Assembly: GCA_011032825.1 (NCBI GenBank)
Contig: JAADJZ010000034.1
Location: 310,001 to 374,000, forward strand
DNA length: 64,000 nucleotides
Source of the DNA: Massariosphaeria phaeospora
Lineage: Eukaryota; Ascomycota; Dothideomycetes; Pleosporales
Reading direction: 5' to 3'
The notes under the pieces: model-generated
The model's input: the letters and a program-made list of their open reading frames with translations, nothing else
Told to the model about the DNA's origin: nothing
Databases searched by the model: none
Shown: positions 11,480 to 19,542 of the stretch, in pieces
How positions within the stretch are numbered: the stretch's first letter is position 1
Layout of the letters: each line of letters begins with the position of its first letter
Made by a program: the position numbers and the translations under genes

Positions 11480-11648
11480 TCTAGCCTCTGCTCAAGCCCG
11501 AGCTTGTCTTTGAGGGAGTTGTTGGACTGTCGGCGCCGTGGCCATTGATGAAATGTCGCACAAGATGCCGTGAGCTACCAGCCATCGCACCAATGGTGAC
11601 GACGCTCCACGCATTTGCCCGTCCTCGCAATGTGCTGGAGAATCGTGT

Positions 11649-11714
11649 CTGGAGGAAAGAGGCCGGGTTAGTAAGTGGTTCCTTCAGGCGCAGCATCGAG
11701 GAGATTGACCTCAC
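11649..11714 (-). other. Intron-like element in relic zone
   Basis: 66 nt with donor GTGAGG, a perfect TACTAAC-type branch site, a pyrimidine-rich tail and acceptor CCTCCAG on the minus strand. It lies downstream of the dynactin-like piece at 11770-11834. The flanking exon-like sequence (for example LELPR before it, TILQHIARTGK after it) is not recognised. Confidence 0.4.
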
Positions 11715-11769
11715 CTCGAGGGAGTTCCAAGAATGTGGATGTTGCTGTGGTGGCACCCGGTATGGAGGG

Positions 11770-11834
11770 CATGAAGAGGTGTGGTCCGTTGATGGCGAAT
11801 CGAGGATACAGCCAATCATCTGTCAAGGTCTGCA
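11770..11834 (-). pseudogene. Dynactin relic, residues ~727-745
   Basis: Reads LQTLTDDWLYPRFAINGP against LQTLTDDGLYPRFAINGP in the intact gene, one difference in 18 residues. Similarity then stops abruptly. Confidence 0.85.
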
Positions 11835-11864
11835 GAGTTACTCTGTGTAGCGGGATGGGCTCCT

Positions 11865-11905
11865 AGGAATGGGATGAATGGGAAGAATGGCAAGAATGGA
11901 AAAGC
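11865..11905 (+). repeat. GAATGG-type minisatellite spacer
   Basis: A run of GGAATGG/GGAAGAATGG/CAAGAATGG variants, separating the helicase-like piece at 11990-12048 from the dynactin piece at 11770-11834. Confidence 0.7.
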
Positions 11906-11989
11906 AAGTCGCAAAGTGGCGGAAAGTTGCTTTGCTTCCAGAGCTTCCAAACCCGTGCCGAGTTGTGGCAAAGTCAGCTCTGCAGAGTG

Positions 11990-12048
11990 GGAGGGGAAGG
12001 TGGCCGAAAACGAGATACGTGTGGTCGGCGTCGTCATTGGTGACGTCT
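11990..12048 (-). pseudogene. DEAD-box helicase relic, SAT-motif region
   Basis: The minus strand reads VTNDDADHTYLVF; a frame change then gives FSATFP. This matches the residues around motif III (SAT) in fungal Vasa/Ded1-like DEAD-box helicases, where DADH-YL-FSATFP is typical. A single-base shift breaks the frame between the two halves. The intact parent gene is not in this window. Confidence 0.65.
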
Positions 12049-12059
12049 TCTCTATTCAG

Positions 12060-12246
12060 ACTCGGCACGCTTAGCCCGCTCTTCTGCCATTTGCTGGTTC
12101 AAGTTCGCGCGTTCCATAAACCGCCTTCGAGAAGCTCGCGTTCTCCGTCTCGAGTTGTTTGACCATCGACCTGAGGTCGCTGACGTCGGTGTGAAAAGTC
12201 TGGCATTTGTTTGCAGTTTTTGTATCAAGCCTTGGAAACGGTCCCG
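12060..12246 (-). pseudogene. Dynactin relic, coiled-coil residues ~177-240
   Basis: With frame changes the minus strand reads DRF-GLIQKLQ, then KCQTFHTDVSDLR, then VKQLETENASFSKA and finally NLNQQMAEERAKRAE. The intact protein has LIQKLQSKCQAFHTDVSELR, VKQLEAENTSLSKA and ALNQQMAEERAERAE. It begins directly at the edge of the large minisatellite. Confidence 0.9.
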
Positions 12247-12248
12247 CT

Positions 12249-12342
12249 ATGGGAAGAATGGAAAGAATGGAAAGAATGAAAAGAATGGAAAGAATGGAAA
12301 GAATGGAAAGAATGGAAAGAATAGGAAGAATAGGAAGAATGT
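12249..12342 (+). repeat. (GAAAGAATG)n minisatellite
   Basis: About ten imperfect copies of a 9-10-bp unit (GGAAAGAATG, with GGAAGAATAG variants at the right end). It is the longest of the related arrays scattered from 11.86 to 15.01 kb and abuts the dynactin relic at 12060-12246. Confidence 0.9.
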
Positions 12343-12466
12343 TGGCGACAGGCTCTTCCAAACGGCTCGTAGTAGTAATAACAATGTTGACGCCATCTCG
12401 CATCTCTTAGGACTGTTCCTTGATCGCCGGCTGTCCTGAACCCGACCGAGTCTGCAAACTTCTTGG

Positions 12467-12655
12467 TTCGACCTCGATCTGTTGGGCCAAGGCGAACCAC
12501 TGACGCATCACGTTGAAGTCCTTGTACAGCATCTTCTCGAGCTCTTCATTGCGCGGACCGACCTCACCGAACTCATCGTCCCACTGGTAGATAGCCGCGT
12601 CAGAAAGCCAGGGAGCACTATCGCGCGTCTCATCTTCAGCTGGCTCGAGAGCTCC
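12467..12655 (-). pseudogene. DEAD-box helicase relic, N-terminal region
   Basis: An open stretch on the minus strand reads IYQWDDEFGEVGPRNEELEK followed by MLYKD. This resembles the segment just before the Q motif in Vasa-like fungal DEAD-box helicases (EFG-VGPRN-ELEKMLF). It has no counterpart in the dynactin gene. It is cut off from the helicase core, and a minisatellite precedes it. Confidence 0.6.
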
Positions 12656-12720
12656 GAAAAATGCGAAGAATGTGAAAATAGAGAGGAATGAGAGGAATGA
12701 GAAGAATGGGAAGAATAGAG
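12656..12720 (+). repeat. GAAGAATG/GAGGAATGA minisatellite spacer
   Basis: Degenerate tandem GAAGAATG, GAGGAATGA and GGAAGAATAG units. They lie exactly between the dynactin piece ending MNNVEIEPL and the helicase N-terminal piece. Confidence 0.75.
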
Positions 12721-12729
12721 AACCAGCGG

Positions 12730-13006
12730 CTCTATCTCGACATTGTTCATCAAAACATATGCGTGGGTGTTCCACGAGTGTAGTTCCCTGGTCTTTTCGA
12801 AGACCTGAAGCTTCTTGTCGTCCAGCAGTTCGTCCAGACGACGAGCAAAAAATGTATCGGGAAAATCACTTGTCCCGAGTGGAGTAGACTCATGGAATTT
12901 CTGGTATGACTCGAGGTCAATGGTAAAAAGGTCGAAAGATGACGCAAAGTCACTGCTAGACTTTCTAGGCCCGCCTCAAGGTCAGTCAGGCTTTGTACCT
13001 CAACTG
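12730..13006 (-). pseudogene. Dynactin relic, residues ~750-838
   Basis: The minus strand reads EVQSLTDLEAGLESLAVTL (intact: EVDTDLDRLTTTLQ). After a frame change it reads FFARRLDELLDDKKLQVFEK and then LHSWNTHAYVLMNNVEIE. The intact gene has LAELLAQLLREEDLEAFKE and IYTWTSNASNLMNNLEIE. Homology is clear but divergence is much greater than in the 11770-11834 piece. Confidence 0.8.
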
Positions 13007-13030
13007 GAAAAATTGGAAGAATGGAAGTAT

Positions 13031-13387
13031 CTGCAACAGCTCGTTAGCGGACCACTCGTTCAGAGAGTACTGAGATGACTCACTAATGGGATTTCCCCAC
13101 GCAGCTTAAACTGCGCTGAACCAGGCAGCGAGGGAAATGGATATGAAGAATAGGAAAAATAAGAAGGATGGAGGTATCTACAGCAGCTCCTTAGCAAGAC
13201 TTTTCGTTCGGATACTACGGAGATGACTTACCAATGATATTCCCCACGCTGTCTGAACTGTGTCGAACCAGACCGCAGAGTAATCGAATAGAAAGAATGG
13301 GAAGAATAGGAAAAATAGGAAGGACAGAGGTATCTGCAGCGGTCTGTTAGCAAGATAATTTGTTCAGAGAGAACCGAAATCACTTAC
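13031..13387 (-). repeat. Three tandem exon-intron units (~150 bp each)
   Basis: Three diverged copies of a unit made of a 53-54-nt spliceosomal-type intron and an exon-like segment. The introns are 13387-13334, 13231-13178 and 13083-13031. Donors are GTAAGT, GTAAGT and GTGAGT, with GCTAAC/GCTAAG/GCTAAC branch-like sites and CTGCAG/CTGTAG/TTGCAG acceptors. The exon-like segments (13333-13232 and 13177-13084) start ATACCTC and carry the CTATTCTTCC minisatellite. The first donor interrupts the relic right after the sequence equivalent to QLWSS. The intact dynactin gene has no intron there. Confidence 0.8.
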
Positions 13388-13475
13388 TAGACTACAGTTG
13401 TATGGCGGAAGCCTCGAGGCTCTTTAGTTGATGGCAGACGTCAGCTCTGGCAAGCCCGTCTTTAATCTGCTCGAT
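13388..13475 (-). pseudogene. Dynactin relic, residues ~560-590
   Basis: The minus strand reads KDGLARADVCHQLKSL, then SAIQL, a TAG stop, then SS. The intact gene has KDGLVRADVCHQLKSLGISATQLWSS. The Trp TGG has become TAG, a G-to-A change on this strand. Confidence 0.9.
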
Positions 13476-13494
13476 GGTGGGAGTAAAGAACTCT

Positions 13495-13636
13495 TATAAC
13501 TGATAGTCTTCGTTTGAAAATAAGAGCGCAACGGGTCCGAATGCTGCGTGTCTCCAGAACTGGGAAGATAATGCTTGACGATGCTTAGCTCTTCGGCAGC
13601 TTGATCTGCTTCAAGCTTTTGTATCTCTGATGTGAT
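13495..13636 (-). pseudogene. Dynactin relic, residues ~495-540
   Basis: The minus strand reads ITSEIQKLEADQAAEELSIV and then KHYLPSSGDTQHSDPLRSYF. The intact gene has ITSDLRKLEADQATEELAII and KCYLPDSGEAHQSDPLRSYL. This is the best preserved long piece. Confidence 0.92.
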
Positions 13637-13747
13637 AGTCAAGGTTAAGTTCGTGGTCGAAGAGATGATAGTAATGAGAGAAGAATGTGCGCTGGATGAA
13701 TGAGTGGATAGGAATGCAGAAGGGTTGGCGGCTTCCTTGGACATGGC

Positions 13748-13786
13748 GTATCAGATCCATGGAGAACTCCTCTGCGATGGATGAGA
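13748..13786 (-). pseudogene. Dynactin relic, C-terminal motif
   Basis: Reads LSSIAEEFSMDL, matching LSPIAEEFSMAM near residue 1107 of the intact protein. It lies upstream of the middle pieces, so the order is inverted relative to the gene. Confidence 0.75.
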
Positions 13787-13934
13787 GACCGGGTGACACA
13801 CTGGAAGTCCTTGGGCTTTGGAATTATTGTGGGAGTCATCGATGGTATACTTATGTTGATCGCGGTCTTCGTCAGAGGATAGGAAGAATAACAAAGAATA
13901 TTCTGAAAGCTCGTAGACTGTTGTTGTCTGTAGA

Positions 13935-14036
13935 GGCTCAACGTCGTTCGACCAGCACTCGGGGCCTGGGATTTTGGGTGTATAGTCGAAGTTCGTGGGG
14001 CGGGGGCTAGCTGTATAGTTGAAACTCTAGAGGCGG
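13935..14036 (-). pseudogene. Dynactin relic, linker copy 2
   Basis: Reads ASRVSTIQLAPAPRTSTIHP then KSQAPSAGRTTL, against ASRVSIIHPAPASRTSTIQP and KSQATSARRATL in the intact linker. It is a second copy of the segment at 14040-14167, so this piece was duplicated within the relic zone. Confidence 0.85.
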
Positions 14037-14039
14037 CTT

Positions 14040-14167
14040 AAACTTATTCGATGAGCACTCGTGGCTTGTGATGTTCGTGCAGCGGGGGCTGGGTGTGTAG
14101 TCGACGTCCGCGAGGTAGGTGCTGGGTGTATAATTGAAACTCGAGGGGCGCTGGCTTGGGCGACGAC
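14040..14167 (-). pseudogene. Dynactin relic, linker copy 1
   Basis: Reads VVAQASAPRVSIIHPAPTSR and then TSTTHPAPAARTSQATSAHR. It matches intact residues 74-112 (VVAQAPASRVSIIHPAPASR). It is joined directly, without spacer, to the helicase piece; the CAP-Gly domain expected upstream is absent. Confidence 0.9.
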
Positions 14168-14611
<444 letters not shown>

Positions 14612-14811
14612 TCAGAAATCCAGAGTCTTGTTGACCATGAATCTTGAGATAATCATAGTGAGGACGTGACACGGCGAGAAAGTATGAGAACAGCCTTAAC
14701 CAGGTAGGTCGAGCGTGAAAGGAAGATTGAAGTGATTGTAAAGATATGAAGAATAGGAAGATCTGTAAGAAGGGGAAGAATGGCGAATGAGTCGAAGAAT
14801 GGCGGATGACT

Positions 14812-14872
14812 CAATCTGCCCAACCTTGCGCTGCGCTATGGCGCCGAAGGAGGAAGCCGCAGTCGTAGAAGC

Positions 14873-14880
<8 letters not shown>
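14812..14880 (-). pseudogene. Dynactin relic, leader and start region
   Basis: The sequence around the intact dynactin ATG (19540-19542) is repeated here with changes. The flank GGCGCC and the first codons AQ-KVGQ are recognisable, but the ATG is ATA at 14839-14837. Upstream, the GAAGCC and AGTCGTAG leader motifs are also shared. The duplication therefore included the 5' leader. Confidence 0.75.

Positions 14881-14934
<54 letters not shown>
14875..14934 (+). repeat. (AGT)20 microsatellite
   Basis: About 60 bp of uninterrupted AGT triplets. They sit where the intact dynactin leader has imperfect GAAGAAG/GTAGCAG repeats, so this is probably an expansion within the duplicated leader. Confidence 0.95.
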
Positions 14935-14939
<5 letters not shown>

Positions 14940-15022
14940 TTAGGTCTCCTTTGAGATCTCGGTGCGTCGCAGGGTAGGCGAGTCGGAAGAATGAAGAAGA
15001 ATGAAGTTGACGAGTGTCGACA

Positions 15023-15538
15023 TCATGAGGATGAAGTATACAAGCCGTATGAGATAATTATGTGTGGAGCAGGCGGTGGAGGAGGGTGCTTCAGTTCGTA
15101 TGTGTCGATGACAGTGCTCACGATGGCTCCGCGAGACCAAAGAAGAGAGGGGCTGTGAGCCAAAGAAGGCCCCGCCAGTGCCTGTAAAAGTTCAGCAAAG
15201 TGAACCTCGAGACGAAAGTGAAGAAGCACATACCTGGTATGCATGAAAGCGGATGAGTTCTCGAGGCATCGACGGTATGTAATTAAGGAGAGGGATGTAG
15301 GTGTAATGGTATTGGGACTGGGGATGGCGATGGCTGGGGCTAATCGGCTGCCGGGAGGATGAACTGTATCGGTGAGTGAGTAAAACACACGAGAAGGATG
15401 TACTAAAAGGTCTTACACTCGCTTGAGTGTTGTAGCCGCCCATGTAGAGATGGGAAGATGAACGACAACAATGGTGCTAAGGTTGATGGCTGTATGGAAA
15501 CGTCAGCAGAGGCTAGAAGCTCCACGGGTGAACGTACA
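15023..15538 (-). CDS. Possible small multi-exon gene, function unknown
   Basis: Three intron-like elements in a row have good consensus on the minus strand: 15537-15490 (GTACGT to CAG), 15416-15364 (GTAAGA to CAG) and 15233-15182 (GTATGT to CAG). Splicing them leaves an open path with VNLASLSINLSTIVVVHLP, then PRELIRFHAYQ and a Pro-rich end at 15023. A second frame is also open through the same exons, so stop-free length alone is weak evidence. I found no convincing start codon upstream and no known domain. It could be a real lineage-specific gene or part of the decayed zone. Confidence 0.25.
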
Positions 15539-16098
15539 GAGCGATGCTAAATTGACCGACTGTAGATCTCGCGTGGCTTAATGCGTTGTGTCGGCGAAGT
15601 GATGGAGGTAGAGGGCGAATTGGAAGAAAACATGAGAAGACGGAGAGGGTATTTAGCTGACGTACATAAAATAAAAGTACCTAGGTAGGCACGGCAGGAA
15701 CCCCCTAATGAGCGCGCACCTTCTGCAGCGATGCGGTCGACCGACTCAACGAACAGAGGAAAGACGAACTGAGCACCAGACTGTACTTGCCATATGCGCT
15801 CGCTTCTGGGGTAGTTCTTTCAAAACACGCACAAAGCGGAATAGCAAATGTAGAAGAATCCATTGCGTTACAGAAAAAGAACGACTGCCGCCCAGGGGGT
15901 ATAATGCTAACGCTAATCGAGCCCAATTGCTAACCTTGAAAGGCTCCAAACAAAACACCGTGCTGAACCATGCAAAATGCAAAATGAAAAAACAAAATTC
16001 CTCGCTCAAAGAAACGAACAATCCATCCCATCCAAAGCTCCAACGCCTGAAGTCCTCCCCACTCCTTCGCACCCTCCTGAATTTCAGATCCGTGTTAT
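15539..16098. other. Flank downstream of dynactin gene
   Basis: About 560 bp with short overlapping frames only. I see no domain and no dynactin-like relic here. Confidence 0.4.
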
Positions 16099-19000
16099 TC
16101 AAGGGTTAATGGCACTGAATCCCTCCAAAGCCTCCTCATCATACTCCTCTCCAAGAACAACCTCGCTGAACTCTTCCCAGTCCTCAGTCATCGCCATGGA
16201 GAACTCTTCGGCAATGGGGGACAGATCCGTAAACTGAGAATCGCAAGGGTCGGAAGACGCTTCTACGGGAGTTACCGAAAGTGTGAGAAGGTTGATAGGG
16301 GTTTTGTTCGGTGTTTTGATCGGCGTTGATTCGGCGTCTGGTGCCCAATCGTTCAACTCGGTGATATCCCAAGTGACTGGGCGTTGCGGTGTCCGGGGCG
16401 CCGACGCAGGACTATCCTTGAGAGGAGATGTTACATATAAGTCATCCGTCTTTTTGAACAAGTCGGTCACGTGTTCAGAGTCTCGAGCATCGCGGATACC
16501 AGATAGCGATGCCTGCAGATTGCAACCAGACATGTCGGCATGCTCCCGTTTCCGGAGCCAGTGATTCTCGTTCGAGAGAGCCGTTAGAAGGGTTTTCACT
16601 GCCTTTGACGGTTGCATTGGGTATGCTATGCTTTCAGGGCGACGTTCTGAATCTTCTTTGATAGGCATTGAAACCTGGGCGAGCGTATCGAGTCTTTCTG
16701 CCGATATCTGGTCCCTCAGTCGTTTAAGCTCCTGCTGCCCCTCGATAATATCCTGGTGCAAGCGCTCGCGATCACTCTCCGCATCCTTGAGCAAAGAGGA
16801 AAGCCGGTCTTGCTCTTCAAGTTTGGCTGAAGCCTCGCCATGTTTAGCACGCAGGTGCTCGATTTCGAGGTCCTTTGTGTCAATAGTCTCTTCCTGCTCT
16901 CGCAGCTTGAGGATTGTAGCGTGATGTTTTGCAGTAATTTCGCGAAGTCTCTCCTTCACGTTTACGGTCTCTTTCCGCGTAGACTCCATTTCTAAAGCTC
17001 GGGAGACCCATGGCGCCGGAATCCGCTCGATCTCGAGGTTATTCATTAGGTTGGACGCATTTGAGGTCCAAGTATATATCTGTTGCGGTTCCTTGAATGC
17101 CTCTAGGTCTTCTTCCCTCAATAACTGGGCAAGGAGCTCTGCAAGACCAGTGTCGTCGGTTTGTGATCGGGCCGGGTGCTCAATTTGTTGATATATGATC
17201 AAACACGTAAGAAATGACTCCGCGAAACCTTGTAAAGTTGTGGTGAGTCGATCAAGGTCTGTATCGACTTCGGCCAAAGTCGGTCCGTTAATGGCGAACC
17301 GAGGGTACAGCCCATCGTCTGTCAACGTCTGCAGAGTACTGACGAATGCCTTTGCCGCTGTCATGGTCCTGCTGTAGTCCGCACTGAGGTTCGACAATCT
17401 CTCGTACATTGGAAGAAGTTCAGGCTCTGCCCTCGAACTGATCGAGAAAAGCGCACTGAAGCCCCATTCGAACGACTGGATGGCTGCGTATATCCACTCG
17501 TATTTGCAGTGGATTGATGCGGCCCTATACAAGATTTCTCTCTCAGGCCTGCCCAACAAGGTGCTGCTGAAAGAAGAAGTAACCATGCGTAGTGTCCTAC
17601 GTGCCTTCTGTGCGGACTTCGACAATTCAGCGAGATCAAAATCATCTCTTTTCAATGACTCTATAGCCTGATCAAGAGTACTCTCGACCGACTGCAAATC
17701 GTGGCGGGTCGGGGGCGCTCCAAAATTGTTGAACTCCGATGGAGTCGCGGCGGCCATGCTTGACCACAGTTGTGTCGCTGAAATTCCGAGGCTTTTCAGT
17801 TGGTGACAGACATCGGCTCTCACTAACCCGTCCTTGTTTTGCTCGACGGTCAGAGCAGAGAACTGGTCGATATCGGGACCCTTGACCAGTGACAAAATCA
17901 AGTGCGCCTTGGAATCGATGGCCTTGGTCTGCAAATAAGAACGCAGTGGGTCTGACTGGTGCGCTTCCCCGGAATCGGGAAGATAGCATTTTATAATTGC
18001 AAGCTCTTCGGTCGCCTGGTCGGCTTCGAGCTTGCGTAGGTCTGATGTGATAGTTTTGATTGTTGAAGTTAGGTTCGTTGTACGAAGACGCCGGTTGAGT
18101 TCCATCACTTCGTTGAACCGTCCGGTGACATCTTTTGTTTGTTCGTCGCTCATGAGTTTGGACGATTCAACCTCCAACTGCTTCGATCGGAGATCGAATA
18201 CGAGATCACGGAATTTTTCGATTAAACTCTCTTGCTCTGCGATTGTAGCCTCTTGATGAGCCAGCTTCGTCGCCTGCTCAGCAATCTCGACGTCCTTAGC
18301 GTCGAGCTCGAGTTGCAAGTCCTCCGCAGCTTCCGTGTGTTGAGCCTCTAGCTCGTCGCTAATCTCCTTAAGATGAACGAGCTGCTTTATCGAGGATTCT
18401 TTCTGAGAGACTTCGGTCCTCAAGATATTGTTTTCTGTAGCAAGATCCTCTATGAGTTCCTCCTGCGTGGAAATGGCATCGATTTGTTGGCGCAGATCGT
18501 CGATTATAGCATCGGAAGCGTGGATTCGCTCCTCGAGGATGGCCTTCTCTTTCTTAACATTCTCTAACTCCGCCTGGTCTCCTTCAAGATCCTTGATGTG
18601 GTCTTTTAGTTCTCGTTCGGTCTCATTGGAGAGGTCCCTAAGGTCGCGAAGGGCCTCCCTTAGTGAGTCGTTGTCGACTTGTAGACGGTAATATCCCGTG
18701 GCCTGTCTGTCCTCATCCGACATGCTGTCCTGAAAGAGGTCTGTCTCCTTCTTGAATATCTCCAGCTGCAGGGTTATCTCTTCCAGGCTTGAACGGGCAT
18801 CCTCCAACTCTTCTTCGGCTCGTTCAGCTCGCTCCTCCGCCATTTGTTGGTTTAGCGCAACACGTTCCAGATAACTATCTGAATCCTGTCCAGCCTTTGA
18901 GAGGCTCGTGTTTTCGGCCTCTAGTTGTTTTACTTTGAGCCTGAGCTCGCTGACGTCGGTATGGAAAGCTTGACATTTTGATTGTAATTTCTGTATCAAG

Positions 19001-19542
19001 CTCTCAAATCGGTCCCGCTCTGACCGGACGTTTTCAAGACCCTTGAGCTGGTCCTGGGCAGTAGCGTACTGCTTCTCAAGGATCTGTATCTTGGTTGACA
19101 GAGCCTCTGTCGATGCGGATGTGGATGAGGACGCAAGCCTGCGAGATGATGTGGTGGTTGTTTGTGACGACGGAGGAGATGGCTTGCGCTGGGTTTGAGG
19201 CCTTAAAGTTGCTCGACGTGCGCTCGTGGCTTGGGATTTGATTGTGGGTTGTATTGTTGACGTTCGTGAAGCCGGCGCTGGGTGTATGATTGAAACTCTA
19301 GAGGCGGGAGCTTGGGCGACGACTCGGACAATGCTTGTCGAGCGCACAAAGAGCCCGTGCAGCGGCTTGCATTGCCAGTATCTTTGCCCAGTCGACACCG
19401 AGCCGTCGTTCTTGCCCGTCGGCGTGGACAGCTCAATGCCGATAAACTGGCCAGGGGCCACCTCGATCTCACCGACGTACTTGACTTGGCCCTTGCGGCC
19501 ATCAGTCATCTCGACCGTCTGTCCGACCTTGTACTGCGCCAT
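16099..19542 (-). CDS. ro-3: Dynactin large subunit p150-Glued
   Basis: One intronless frame of 1,147 codons. Residues about 5-68 form a CAP-Gly domain with the GKNDGSV tubulin-tail-binding motif. A Ser/Thr/Pro/Arg-rich basic linker (about 74-145) follows, then long coiled coils (about 145-480 and about 850-960). Between them is a globular dynactin-type region (about 485-840). The acidic C-terminus includes DWEEFSEVV. The subunit links dynein to cargo and helps load it at microtubule plus ends; in filamentous fungi it is needed for nuclear distribution along hyphae. It is somewhat shorter than the Neurospora protein. A decayed, scrambled partial copy lies 1.2 kb away at 11.5-15 kb. Confidence 0.92.
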   Translation of the reverse strand: MAQYKVGQTVEMTDGRKGQVKYVGEIEVAPGQFIGIELSTPTGKNDGSVSTGQRYWQCKPLHGLFVRSTSIVRVVAQAPASRVSIIHPAPASRTSTIQPTIKSQATSARRATLRPQTQRKPSPPSSQTTTTSSRRLASSSTSASTEALSTKIQILEKQYATAQDQLKGLENVRSERDRFESLIQKLQSKCQAFHTDVSELRLKVKQLEAENTSLSKAGQDSDSYLERVALNQQMAEERAERAEEELEDARSSLEEITLQLEIFKKETDLFQDSMSDEDRQATGYYRLQVDNDSLREALRDLRDLSNETERELKDHIKDLEGDQAELENVKKEKAILEERIHASDAIIDDLRQQIDAISTQEELIEDLATENNILRTEVSQKESSIKQLVHLKEISDELEAQHTEAAEDLQLELDAKDVEIAEQATKLAHQEATIAEQESLIEKFRDLVFDLRSKQLEVESSKLMSDEQTKDVTGRFNEVMELNRRLRTTNLTSTIKTITSDLRKLEADQATEELAIIKCYLPDSGEAHQSDPLRSYLQTKAIDSKAHLILSLVKGPDIDQFSALTVEQNKDGLVRADVCHQLKSLGISATQLWSSMAAATPSEFNNFGAPPTRHDLQSVESTLDQAIESLKRDDFDLAELSKSAQKARRTLRMVTSSFSSTLLGRPEREILYRAASIHCKYEWIYAAIQSFEWGFSALFSISSRAEPELLPMYERLSNLSADYSRTMTAAKAFVSTLQTLTDDGLYPRFAINGPTLAEVDTDLDRLTTTLQGFAESFLTCLIIYQQIEHPARSQTDDTGLAELLAQLLREEDLEAFKEPQQIYTWTSNASNLMNNLEIERIPAPWVSRALEMESTRKETVNVKERLREITAKHHATILKLREQEETIDTKDLEIEHLRAKHGEASAKLEEQDRLSSLLKDAESDRERLHQDIIEGQQELKRLRDQISAERLDTLAQVSMPIKEDSERRPESIAYPMQPSKAVKTLLTALSNENHWLRKREHADMSGCNLQASLSGIRDARDSEHVTDLFKKTDDLYVTSPLKDSPASAPRTPQRPVTWDITELNDWAPDAESTPIKTPNKTPINLLTLSVTPVEASSDPCDSQFTDLSPIAEEFSMAMTEDWEEFSEVVLGEEYDEEALEGFSAINP

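Noticed and set aside
13031..13387. Calling the triplicated introns introner-like elements outright
   Set aside because: None of the other introns in the window share their sequence, so only local duplication is shown.
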